NCBI GenBank assembly: GCA_021399445.1
Contig: JAJTUQ010000005.1
Location: 1,178,001 to 1,242,000 of the forward strand
DNA: 64,000 bases
Reading direction: 5' to 3'
Origin: Xylogone sp. PMI_703
Lineage: Eukaryota; Ascomycota; Leotiomycetes
Below the pieces are notes generated by a model, which was given only the letters and a program-made list of their open reading frames with translations, did not search any database and was not told the DNA's origin. A program made the translations under genes and the position numbers. Shown here in pieces: positions 11,413 through 22,196 of this stretch. The stretch's first letter is position 1. Each line of letters opens with the position of its first letter.

Positions 11413-12405
11413 ATGCGTGTCCTCCTCCTTGGCGCAACAGGCTCCCTAGGCAGTCGCCTCATCCCCGCCCTCTTAGCACACAACCACACCCTCACAATCT
11501 ACGTTCGCAACATTCCCAAGCTCCAATCTCTAATCCACCCCTCACTTCTCTCTCAAGCTACGATCGTCAAGGGAGATGCTACGGACAGTGAGGGAATTAA
11601 GAACGCCCTCTTAGAGCACGATTGTGATGCTGTCGTCGACTGCGCCGGGAACCAGGTGTGGCCGTGGAAAGAGTATGAGCTACCGAAGATTGCGAAGGCA
11701 GTGGTTGTTGCTGCGGAGGAGGTTGGAAGGATGAGAGGGGGGAAGCCTGTGAGGGCGTGGCTTTGTGGGGCAGTTATCTTGTTGGAGTATCCTGGGTCTG
11801 GGGGGAAGTTGACGCGGGATTAGTATGTCTCTCTTTTCTTTCATTTTATCCCCTTTTTTCCTTTAATTTTTTGTTTTTTTTTTGTTTTTTTAACTTTCAT
11901 TTTCGTTATGATGGTTTTTACATATTTTCTCTTCTCTTCTTTTTCATGATTTAAGAGTGCAATTTCAAATTGATGTTTGGCGTGCGTATTTTCTACGGCT
12001 GACTCTCATTACCAACTCAGTCTGCCGCATTTGGGCACCGTCCAGCATATGGATACATATAAAGTCCTTAAGAGCACCCCTACGGATTCCGTCCAGTGGT
12101 CATTACTCTGCGTAGCCCGCGTGGTGCCAGAATCACCTAAAGTTGAGCCCTGGCCTGGTCCACGACCTGACAACCTCATCGTCAGCGCGGATGTGCCTCC
12201 TGTCTGGCAGGACTCATGGGTAAGACGTATTCCATTCATCGGGATGTTTCTCAATCTTTTATTCCAGATTAGAAAAGAATACACTGTGTACTGCGAAGAT
12301 GCTGCAAACTTGATGGCAGAGGACTTGGCTAGTGGTAGTTCACAGCTTGTAGGGAAGAGAGTGGGCTACGTGGACAAGGGGAAGTCTAAGAACCATGCGG
12401 AGTGA
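11413..12405 (+). CDS. NAD(P)-binding Rossmann-fold protein (atypical SDR, NmrA/NAD(P)H-binding type)
   Basis: Predicted 264-aa soluble protein, exons 11413-11822 and 12021-12405. It opens directly with a Rossmann strand and glycine motif LLLGATGSLGSRL (GxxGxxG type), as in atypical short-chain dehydrogenases. D-A-T-D (near residue 57) and VVDCAGN (about 75-81) fit the adenine-binding loops. The second exon (LPHLGTVQHMDTYKVLK onwards) continues in frame and holds the C-terminal substrate-side region. I do not see a classical YxxxK pair. The 197-bp intron is unusually long for this window, with long T runs and a pyrimidine-rich body. The substrate is unknown. The gene is convergent with the HIT gene. 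Confidence 0.75.
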
Positions 12406-12588
12406 TTTGAGAAGCCCCGTCTGGAGCTCGGACTTGAGACATCATTTAAATAATAAGGGAAAGGCTGGTTCCTGGACGTTTGCAGGGGGTCTACACTTAT
12501 GCTTACTCGCCGTGTGTTTCCTTCTAGCGCTAATAATAGGTTATTTGTACATTGAGGAATGCAATATCTACTACTTGAAATAGTTCTA

Positions 12589-13312
12589 TCATGAAGAATC
12601 ATTGAGTATACCATCCATCTGCTTCCTGAAGAACTCGGCTTCTTTCACCATCTCCTCCATCGACCTTGGTTTTCTATCCTTGTCCTCAATCCTGGGGAAC
12701 ATGCCCTTCTGCACTGGCCGTGAATCCCAAAAGCCACTGCCCACATTCCCTTCCTCGCTGTTCATCCTTGTGTAGATCTCATCCCCATCATGAGTCCCCT
12801 TTATGCGGGGGATGATATGACAATGTGTATGCGGCACAGTCATCCCTGCATCCACCCCATCCTGGATGGCGAGATTGAAGCTGCCATCTCGAGGCAGGCC
12901 AGTCCCATCAGGACTATGTGGGGGCCGGAAGTAGGTCCGGGCTAGCATCCGTTGCACATTCTGGACCGTGGCGAAGAGATCCGATATTTCATTTACGGAG
13001 AGCTCAGTGAAACGTTCCACGGCGCGGTGAGGAATGACTAGCACGTGACCTGGAAGAAGCGGCTTGATGTTGACGACGGCATGGGACAAAGGAGAAGAGT
13101 AGAAGATCTACAGAATTGTTAATAAATGCCATTGTAATCTGAAGTTACATGAGGTGCACAAAGAATTATGCAGAACCTTAGGAAAGTAGCATAATTATTA
13201 CCTGGTCAGTTACCTCATACGGGCCAAAGTAGATGGCCCGTGATGCAGTGCTCATTGAAGCTTTCTGGAACGAAATTGGTCGAATCTGCCTTGGTAGAGA
13301 CCGTAGTATCAT
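12589..13312 (-). CDS. hnt2: FHIT-type HIT-family dinucleoside triphosphate hydrolase
   Basis: Predicted bis(5'-adenosyl)-triphosphatase, which hydrolyses Ap3A/Ap4A-type signal nucleotides. Exons are 13312-13202 and 13107-12589. The core shows the Fhit order: IYFGPYEVTDQIFYSSPLS, then PLLPGHVLVIPHR, FNLAIQDG and the catalytic histidine triad HTHCHIIPR. A Fhit-type lid follows, longer than in animals. Two in-frame ATGs are possible. The upstream one (13312) adds 19 residues rich in Arg and without acidic residues (MILRSLPRQIRPISF), which could be a mitochondrial presequence and gives 209 aa. The downstream one (13255) gives 190 aa. The family is near certain; the start is open. The symbol follows yeast HNT2. 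Confidence 0.9.
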
Positions 13313-14753
13313 GACATGAGTGATTGAATCAGCCAAGTTGAGTACGAGGATGTTGTTTAAATAATCCCAGGACAGGTATCATTCACAGAAAGAACGTCAC
13401 TGTTGAAGCTTGTTTATGCTGAAGCCTTACATTGTGCATATCAGCCTCAGGCGTGAATAACCGCCCCTTTTCTTCCGGGATGCCAGGGCACATGGGTGAG
13501 CGATAACAAATAAAGATAGCCGATAAGATTACCTGCTGCTACGCCACATCAAATTTCACGATCAGTTCGTATCCCCTTGATCCAGCTTCAGGTCCAGCTC
13601 CAGCACTGGCTTCAGATCGTTTTCGGGAGTAATACATATTCTGGGAGAATCAGTTATGAAGATATTCCATTTGTCAGACCGCTCTCTCTTTCATTTAATA
13701 TTGCGAAGATGATCGCACGCAAAGCATGACGCACGAGAGAGAAACCTTATCAGCCAGGTCAATGTCAACATGTATTGTGATGACTTCGGGGAGGGCCCAA
13801 GAGTGCTCGGCACCGCGGGTCCTTGTTCTGGTACGGTACGCATAAGTGAATGCCAATATTATGGACACTGTAGACATCTCTGGACCTACTAATGTTTTGG
13901 CTTGTAGAAATCATTATTGATTTATGGGATTTTAAATAGGTAATAGAGAAGCAAAAGGGGATGAGGATATGCAAGGCTTATGATTTGCTTCCCCCATTGC
14001 CGTGCGATCGCTGTGCACGTTGCATCATCGCGATAAGTCAAGTGCAAGCCACCTCCAGGCCCAAAGCCCCCGACGCGATCTTTGACAGCTGGAGTCAAAA
14101 CCAGCACCAATTCGGGCAACTCCACGAGAAACAGTTTCAGTATGATAATCGATCCGTCAGCGATCCAGAATAATTAATGCCCGCTTTGCCGGGGGATACG
14201 AGGAATTTTGTGCACTTTCCTGGCGGGCTGCCTGGAGAGTGTCCCTTTTTATAGATCTCTAATCTCATATCGGGTGCTTAGCGTGCAATTTGGATAAGGG
14301 GCCGACCCCATGTCCACAATAGCAATCTGCCTCCAAGCGTCTCTCCTCATAGAACAACTCCTCCTCTTTTTTTCTACAACTCTTTTGTATCACCAATCGT
14401 ACCTGCGACTCCTGTACTTGCCCTGATTCCCATCGCTTAAGAATCGTTTCAGCCAGTCACTCGTTCCAACGTGTAAAAAGGTTAATCTGCGGTTCTTGTT
14501 TTTCCCGTCAGTCAGATCTCCCACGAAATTTTGTTTTGCCATCAGAGCGGCATTCTTCAGGTCCAGCATATAATATATACATTATTTTTTGCGAGAACGG
14601 CTGCTACGATCCTGTTAAACCGAGTCGAACTCCTTTTATTTGTGAACGACAGTTACGAATTTACATAATAATCCCCCGATAGACGCCTCTTCGACCTTCC
14701 CCTTTATTCGCGTTTAGTCAACGCGAATATCTAGATTCTACTTTCTACATACA
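13313..14753. promoter_or_regulatory. Divergent upstream region of the HIT gene and areB, with GATA cluster
   Basis: This 1.44-kb gap has no convincing gene. CGATAA (13501-13506), AGATAG (13514-13519) and CGATAA (13521-13526) form three HGATAR sites in 26 bp. A further TGATAA is on the minus strand near 13748. An AT-rich tataatatata stretch near 14570 could be a core promoter of areB. The sites are seen; their use is inference. Confidence 0.5.
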
Positions 14754-16625
14754 ATGGCTTCGACACTTGGCCCGGTCTATCGAGCTCCACCTATGGATCA
14801 CCTTCCTCCAGCCTCGAGGGATCCTTCTCGAGATTTGGTTTCCTATCCGACAGCACATCCTACTGAAGATGTGAGGCAGACGTTGCCGGTTTTGGACCCC
14901 ATTTCTCGCCCTTCGTCCACCTCCACCACGGGATCTTCGCTGCACCACAGCGCCTCGTTACCACAGCTCCCTGGACTCTCGACACTTGCATCAATTGCCT
15001 CGACAAATAACTCACCCCATATGAGGTACGTGTTGGAAGTGTTCTATATTTATGGAGGGGTTGCGAGAAATTAAATATTGCGGGATATAAGAGCGTTATA
15101 CGGGTGGACGCCTTATTGAGATGAAATAGACAATTCTCCCAGATGAGATTGCATATGTTTTTGTGAGAAGTCGGCTCTGGGAATATTAAAATAAGTCACG
15201 GCGGATAAGGCGGCACGATAGAGTTTCCTTGCAATATAGTTGCTTTTGGCGGCTATCCGAAGAGCGAGCATCAAAACATGAAGCTAACGATGGAAATAGG
15301 CCCTACAATGGACCACCAGGTGCTGGTATTGGATACGCCAGTTCATCACCTTCAGCTACTTCTGGTGGGGGGCAGAGCAATTCACCGGTATGTCACTGTT
15401 TTCATACCGTCATAAGTCGCAGACCCTCCCTCTGCAATTCCTCTCTCTTGCCTTTTCCCCTACATTCGTTATCAAGTCTATCCCATCATTTATTATGACG
15501 CTCTGGATGCACAATAATATGGCTGGAGGACGTATTGGTCTTAGCGGACCTAGCGCATATCTCACACCAATGATCCTTCGGCGGCCGACTCAAGCGATAT
15601 CTGCCCATCTCGAAAAATTCGTCAACTTCCCTTCCCTTATCGCACAATCCGATAGCAGAACTCCCCCCCAAAACACCACACATCATGGCCACGATAGCAA
15701 CAACTGACCGTGAAACCTCGCAGCCAACGTGCCAGAACTGCACGACATCTACAACTCCCCTCTGGCGCCGCGACGAGATCGGATCAGTGCTCTGCAATGC
15801 GTGTGGCCTGTTCCTCAAGCTACACGGGAGGCCGCGCCCGATAAGCCTAAAGACTGATGTTATCAAGAGTCGTAATCGGGTGAAGAGCTCGGGCGCAGCA
15901 CAAGGTGCGAAGAAAAAGGTGAGTCGTCTGAAGCTATCACTCATAATATTCCGGCATGGTAATCACTGACTCTGTTGCAGAGTCTCTTCGACTCCAATGG
16001 CCTTGATCATGCGCGATCGCAAGCTGGCACTCCTCCACCGGGATCGATCGGTCACCGTCGCACCTCCCAGAAGTCTGCAAATGGTCACTCAGATGGCTCA
16101 AACTCCCCAATATCGAGGACTGCCACGCCTTCGATGTACGGAAATCATCTCCCCGCTTTCAACGGGCACCCGCTAGTCGATGACCACTTCAATCACTCTC
16201 CGTCGCTCCCACCAATGCATCTTCGCCAACCCTCGCCTGGGCGATCCACATCTCCCTTGAATGGTACACATGGTCTAGAGGTCCCGCAGACATACGAGCA
16301 GCTTATCGCGCAGAACTCGTCACTGAAAACCCGCGTCAGTGAACTAGAAGTCATCAATGAGCTCTTCCGAGGTCGGGTCACACAACTCGAACAAGATGAA
16401 GCCAATGCTAGAAGAGGGGAGGAGATGCGTCGGGAGTCCGAGACCAGCCTTCTTGCGCGCCTGGAAGAGTCCCAGCGACGTGAAAACCAGCTGAAGCGTC
16501 GTCTTGACGACGTCGAGCGTGAACTCGCTGAGCTGAAAGAGGGAGGGCCACGTGCCAAGAAGATGCGGGTCGCGGATATGGTTGGAGACAGCGAGTCCTC
16601 GACACCCCAATCTGCTACATCTTGA
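14754..16625 (+). CDS. areB: AreB-type GATA transcription factor with C-terminal coiled coil
   Basis: Predicted nitrogen-catabolite GATA regulator of the AreB/NreB/ASD-4/Dal80 group, 399 aa. Exons: 14754-15025, 15300-15387, 15724-15918 and 15981-16625. The single GATA finger has Cys123, 126, 144 and 147 (CX2CX17CX2C) with the fungal signature [19 protein letters not shown], then a basic tail. About residues 280-370 form a long heptad-rich coiled coil (from [19 protein letters not shown]), the mark of AreB rather than AreA. AreB proteins antagonise or modulate AreA and affect nitrogen use, development and secondary metabolism. The intron before the finger carries an in-frame ATG (15685) that could give a shorter isoform. 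The symbol is by family. Confidence 0.9.
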
Positions 16626-17754
16626 GATAACCTCATACCTCTGCTTCGCAGCTGGGTTTTTTCTCAGCTGTGGACACTGCGCTGCGGGATTTCTTTCTCC
16701 TTGTTGTTTTTCTCTGTCGATGATACCAAAAAAATTAACGACCTTTTCCTTTTGATCTCCGATAGCGGGCTAGCTCACTCGGAGGGTTGTCTTGATTCAA
16801 TATCCACATCACATCAACGTACTACTGTGGTTTCACAGTTGGCTCTTTCTCCCCACAACTCTGTACCAACATAAAAATCTTTACATTTATCTTTATTTAT
16901 CTTTATTTCCTATTACCAAAAGTTGCGGTTGCACTGGGTGGATCGGGCGAGGGTGGGAGGGAAATCCATTTTTACTAATGTCGGTACTAATAAAAAACCA
17001 CTCCATGCGTCTCCTCTACTTGGATTCGCTGGGAATATATCATTTTCCACCACTTTATCATTATCGCAGGAAGGCTCAGCGGATTAAAGGACAGGATTTG
17101 GACATGCTTTGTGTGAGCTGTTTGGGAAATTCTTTGAGGGTTTTTTGGTGCGTCCTAGGGTACGGGTCGACTATTGAAAAAGTGTCGACGTCTGATCTAG
17201 GTTACGCATGGGAGCATGGGGGAAAATACACGGGAATGAGGGGAGTAGACATATACAGGGGGGGTGTATTGGGGGTCCTGATATATTTTTTTCTTTTTTT
17301 AATTTAAAGCACAGCCGTTGGCTTGTGCATTTGCGAATCCTCTTTGGCTAGCCAATGCTGCAATATCTGTCTGCAAAAAAGTATGTATGGGTGCGGTTGG
17401 TTCTCATCAACCAGCTGCGCGCTTTAGATATCGCTTTCTAGCCTAGGGTGCATAAACAGAGTGCACCAGACACGAAAGAGAGCTCAAGAAATTAACCTTT
17501 CCGAACCAAACAAATGCCAGCCGTTTGCAATCTTTCCCCCCATATCTGCAGAATCTAGAACCGGAACAGTAAGCCGTGGCCCTTTCTTCACACACCGCCT
17601 GATGACGATGCAGATTGCAGGTGGACCAGAACAGGACAAGAGCCCAAACCTGCTCGAAATCATACCTGTTATGCGCTTTTGGGTGGTTGGTAGAGAAATC
17701 TCTTACCCGTCATGTGATGGGGTTGTTGTGCAGCAGCCATTTAGATCGTGAGTT

Positions 17755-17787
17755 ACGGTAGTACAGCTGTGACGGCTGTACCTCCGT
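17755..17787. repeat. Imperfect inverted repeat, 13-nt arms
   Basis: Left arm ACGGTAGTACAGC (17755-17767) and right arm GCTGTACCTCCGT (17775-17787) pair at 12 of 13 positions around a 7-nt spacer. It could be a binding palindrome, a hairpin or a small transposon relic. Confidence 0.6.
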
Positions 17788-19349
17788 AAGCTTGTGCCGG
17801 TACATGTTACATAGGAAAAGAGGGGGAGGGTGCCTATCTATCCGTAGATGAGAGATAAGATAATCATGGGGCATACGGTACTGTACTGCATCTGATGTGT
17901 GCGGTGTACTATCCAATTAAGTAGATAAGGGAATTTGATGATTGGCTCCACGTAAGTCTGTTTTTTTGAGTTTTTGGAGGGGTAGGTGCCGCGGGTGGGT
18001 GGTATTGTGGTATTTCTTCATTCCTTTTACATTTATGCTTTTTTGTTACTGGATAGATTGTTTTTAAAGGAGAGGTTCTTTTACCTGTTTATTACATTTT
18101 TTTTGGTTTTTGGTGTTTTTGTGGAGGGCTTTTTTGTGCGAAGATTAAGTCCCAGGATAGATAGATATCGGGAATAAATGAGGGCATTATCAGCGGGTGG
18201 GTAAGCAAGATGATGACGGACCCCACAATAAAAACAATAGTGCGGATGTCAAAGCACCGTTAACTTACGGAACAGGATACATTTATTACTTAAATTGTGC
18301 TGTGTAGAGAGGCGAGCGTGAATTCATCTTGAATAAAAGAGATGAGAAATATTATGTGAAAGATATCTGATGGGAATAGGATTCCAATCTTAATGTGGGT
18401 AACTCGGCATCTGAGATAATTGAGGGGCTGAAGTACAAGTCACATGGTAATCAGGAAGAGCGGTATCGCATTCACGATGGAGATTAGAGAATCAGCCCCA
18501 CTGCAAGTGAGCATCCACCAGCCACATCAACCAGATCTTATCAAGGCATCTTTCAACCTTATATCTAAGGAATGAATCCCCCTGACTGTGGCTTGTCGAG
18601 CTTCGAGGTCTAGCTACGGTTATCAAATGATGTCATCCATTAGACGCTGCATTATCCAATCATTTCAAGAAAAATAATACAACGTCAGGTCGTAGATGAA
18701 TGCACCTAATTGGTCGGTTTACACTTAAATGCGTTATACGCGTACAGGCGGTCCATCTTCTCCGGGCTGAAATCAGGGGGAGCATCAGCGAGCCTGTTGG
18801 GACTAGAATTGAGTGCTTTGACTCTGCGGCACAGCTTACTAGATGGATGAGATGAGCAGAGAGACACACAATAGAACGAACTGCCAGGTCACGCAAAGGG
18901 TAGAAAACATGGAGGATAGTCAACAGGAGATGGTCTACCGGTAGAAGAAAAGCAAAATAAGGAGTGGTCTAGGCTCATGGCTACCCGGTAGTGCGGCTCT
19001 AGAACGCCACCTTCCCTAGTACGTAGACGTCTAATGGTTACACAGGGTAATTGATAGACGCTACAGCGGCTAAAGTGTGCTGCGTCTACTGCTCTATTCC
19101 CTAGACGCCGGGTTCTCCTTTTACGTACAGAAATGTAGACAGCACATTTAGCATACGGCACAACCCCCGGTCTCCAACGAACTCACGAATAAGATGACGG
19201 CGCAACTTAGCCTCGTTGCAACAGTAGCTTATCTTGACAAATGAGACTCTTGGCCGTATGCTTTCTTGAATTATTCGGGAAAATGATAGGCTTGGGCGGC
19301 ATAGCACGCTCTCGACTCGCGATATATCCAGACGGTAATCCGATATAGC

Positions 19350-19356
19350 TATATAA
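19350..19356 (+). promoter_or_regulatory. TATA-like box of the short-chain dehydrogenase gene
   Basis: TATATAA lies about 110 bp before the ATG at 19467 and is followed by a CT-rich stretch, as in many fungal promoters. Placement and context support it; transcription start is unknown. Confidence 0.4.
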
Positions 19357-19466
19357 CCCTCTCCTTTCAGCCTCTTCCTTCTTTCCATCATTCTGTTCTG
19401 ACCACCACAGAACGATGCTTTGCTAATCGACCAATTTGACTCGGCCTATATCTTCGTCCAGCCATC

Positions 19467-20456
19467 ATGGGAGTCACATTCTCGCTATTCTTCCCCCCGA
19501 AACCTTCCCTAACAGAAGCCAACCTCCCTAGCCAGAAGGGCAAGGTCTTCATCGTAACCGGTGGTTATTCCGGCATTGGCTATGAACTAAGCAGGATCCT
19601 CTATCAAGCCGGTGGGAAAGTCTACATCGCCGGACGCTCAGAAGAGAAAGCCAATGCCGCGATCAAAAAGATTAGATCGCTACAGCCAACCTCTTCTTCC
19701 TCTGCTACTGTAACGGGAGAGCTCGTCTTCCTTCCTCTCTCCCTCGATGACTTAGCCACCATAAAGCCTGCAGTCACAACCTTCACAGCCAACGAGTCCA
19801 GACTTGACGTCCTCTTCAACAATGCAGGCGTTTCCAACCCTCCTGCTGGCACCCTCTCACCACAAGGCTATGACCTCCAATTCGCAACCAATGTCCTCGG
19901 CCCATACCTCCTGACCCAGCTCCTCCTCCCCATCCTCCGCCGCACTGCCACGAATGAGTCCCCAGCCTCCGTGCGTGTGATCTGGACGTCATCTATCGTC
20001 GTCGACATGGACGCACCCAAAGGTGGGCTAGATCTGAAAGAACTCGAGAACCTCCCTCCCAAACCACAGCATAACTACACCATCACCAAGCTCGGCAATT
20101 GGTTCCTCGCTCATGCACTGTCGGCTCAGGTTGCTGGTGATGGGATCCTGAGCCTCACGCAGAACCCGGGGAATCTAAAGACGGAGCTCACCCGCCATTT
20201 ACCGGCTTGGGTGCCATTTCTTGCTGGGCCCTTGATGCACCATCCCAGGTATGGGGCCTATACGGAGCTGTGGGCGGGACTGTCAGGTGATTTGAAGATT
20301 GAGGATGGTGGGAAGTACGTGCTTCCCTGGGGTCGACTGCATCCGAAGCCGAGGAAGGATTTGGTAGCTGCATTGAAGACAAAGGATGAGGGTGGTACTG
20401 GTGTTGCAGAAGGATTTGTAAGATTTTGCGATGAGAAGATTGCGGCGTTCAAGTGA
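19467..20456 (+). CDS. Short-chain dehydrogenase/reductase (retinol dehydrogenase/WWOX-like)
   Basis: Single-exon 329-aa classical-type SDR. It shows the cofactor motif VTGGYSGIG (about residues 31-39), the structural NNAG motif, the catalytic Ser in WTSSIV and the YTITK active site (YxxxK), all in order. Arg after the second strand (AGRSEEK) favours NADP(H), as inferred from family rules. The N-terminus MGVTFSLFFPPKPSLTEANL resembles membrane-associated fungal SDRs of the retinol-dehydrogenase/WWOX-like group. The substrate cannot be told. Intergenic gaps on both sides are long, and no biosynthetic partner genes are near. It is convergent with the channel gene. Confidence 0.85.
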   Translation: MGVTFSLFFPPKPSLTEANLPSQKGKVFIVTGGYSGIGYELSRILYQAGGKVYIAGRSEEKANAAIKKIRSLQPTSSSSATVTGELVFLPLSLDDLATIKPAVTTFTANESRLDVLFNNAGVSNPPAGTLSPQGYDLQFATNVLGPYLLTQLLLPILRRTATNESPASVRVIWTSSIVVDMDAPKGGLDLKELENLPPKPQHNYTITKLGNWFLAHALSAQVAGDGILSLTQNPGNLKTELTRHLPAWVPFLAGPLMHHPRYGAYTELWAGLSGDLKIEDGGKYVLPWGRLHPKPRKDLVAALKTKDEGGTGVAEGFVRFCDEKIAAFK

Positions 20457-22196
20457 TATAATGAAGATGAGAATTACCATACGCGGGTCAGCTTCCATTC
20501 TAAAGATAGATTTTCAATTGATTCTGTAAGTTAGTCGGTTAAATATTAAGTGATATACAGTTGGCAATGTATAAGTAGTAAGAGTGCAGAGTAGAAGGAC
20601 AAGTTAATGATAACCTGAATATTGAATATCGCATATGAGAGGTGAAGATATTCTCAAAACGTTAACTGACGTGCTAAACACAGGTTCGGTGAATAAAAGG
20701 TACATCTGAGTCTCTTTAGATTGGTGAATTCTCCATTCACTCGGCTTTTCCATGCTTATTTAAAGCCTCGATCGTCACCCTTTACTCCATTTCCTTTACA
20801 ATTTGTTCCACAACACTCTTGTCTCAATATAGTGGCTATCTTTAAGTCATAGATACCAGGCTATGAAGTGGTAGGCCGTGAAACCAAAGAGTGGCGACGT
20901 GACGACGTTCCGTCAGGAGTGTACGTGCACTCAAGCTAGACATCAAACCTCTTTTCATTATCACACTCTCTTCATCAGTAGTCTTGTGCAAATGGATCGA
21001 TGCTCTGTGAGATTGTCTGATCAGAAACTCTATCAATAACTACTTTCAAAATTCCAAGGCGAGAACCACGATACTCTATGAGAAAAGGCTCACCGGATAC
21101 GAGAACCGAAAAATAAAGCTGATAGAACAAGCCCATGACGAGAAAATGAAAGATACGCAAAAAGCTTACTCCGGAAACCGGCAGCACACCCAATGGAATA
21201 CTACCTGGAAAAATACTCACACCGGAGATTTGTGTAGCGTCAGAGTAGTATAAGAGATTCTCTTGAGCGGGAGAGATGATCAAGCTTTTGATGAATACCT
21301 TGGATGCTCAAACGGACTAGGTATGGATGAATAGCCCAGCTATAAATGGTATACTAAGCACGAAAATGACACAGGTATATCACTTATACCGTTCGTGGCG
21401 CTGGGCGCCAGGACTATAAGATGGCAATATTGGTGAAATTCACCTCGATTACCATGAGATCTAATTGATAATCTCTCTTTGCTATGATAATATATACAAT
21501 TTTCTCGAGCCCAGATTGGGCATATGAACTAAAGAAAGAGGTGACCCTCTGGATTGGAACAACTCCTGGAGCAAAAGTGGGATGTTTGATTCTGTCGAAG
21601 ACAGCCAACGAGACGCTTTTATCAAATCCTTGGAAAATGGAGATAAGGTATGGATTCTAGACCCAGAAAACTATCGGATTTCTGAAGAGCAAGGCGACTG
21701 GTCACCCCGGGTAACAGCAATTATAATTCTACCTATCCTGCGTATGTTGGAACGTACAAGTATCTGAACAGTTGAGTGTCGTTCTTGTTTCACTCCACAA
21801 CACCATAGCGCTTTCGAAGGCTTAGCCAGAGGAGTACAGGGCCACAATGAGGAACGTGTAATAGAGAATCATGGTTTGAGTGAGAACAAGACAGGGTTTT
21901 GAGATGCTTCATCTACTTCAATTATTTTTCTACTATCAACTTCTAATATACTCACAATTTCACACCGCAATGGTTTCTAACATCCAAGCATGTATATAGT
22001 GCTACACTCCATCAAAATAAACGCCACTCCAAGATGTTTCGTTATGCTCCCATGATATGCCACATCAGCTGAGAAAACTCACTCCAACGTACCGTAAACC
22101 AACCCATATGTGCAATCGTGTATCTACCCACATCAATTATACCCTAAGACGCCGTAAGTATACCCAAAGCTCCCTGAAATGCATAGATTAATGAAG
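20457..22196. other. Gene-poor region with a possible gene relic
   Basis: 1.74 kb with no intact gene recognised. A promoter-like stretch occurs at about 20755-20830 (ttatttaaag, then a CT-rich leader), but it is followed only by short frames full of stops. A 61-codon open piece at 21582-21767 looks more protein-like than its surroundings. Confidence 0.45.
21526..21767 (+). pseudogene. Possible decayed coding fragment, unknown family
   Basis: The frame reads, after a stop, DPLDWNNSWSKSGMFDSVED and then SQRDAFIKSLENGDKVWILD, with a balanced residue composition and no low complexity. No family is recognised. Upstream frames are broken by stops back to a promoter-like stretch near 20757. It may be a relic, or chance. 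Confidence 0.2.

Larger units (their letters stand above)
16626..19466. other. Gene-poor 2.8-kb intergenic region
   Basis: I see no convincing gene. A 171-codon frame at 16792-17307 is T-rich, lies in the 3' flank of areB, has no recognisable family and is probably non-coding. Notable elements are an imperfect inverted repeat at 17755-17787, one GTACTGTAC at 17878-17886 and G/T-rich tracts at 17940-18130. The 3' end holds the promoter of the short-chain dehydrogenase. Confidence 0.5.

Noticed and set aside
11823..12019. Suspected frameshift or pseudogene break in the NAD(P)-binding gene
   Set aside because: It is a normal 197-bp GT-AG intron with a T-rich body; both exons join in frame.
14590..14700. 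tRNA-like B-box (GTTCGACTC on the minus strand near 14619)
   Set aside because: No matching A-box or cloverleaf arms could be drawn around it.
16792..17307. 171-codon frame after areB
   Set aside because: T-rich, aromatic-heavy composition in the 3' flank, no splice or family support.
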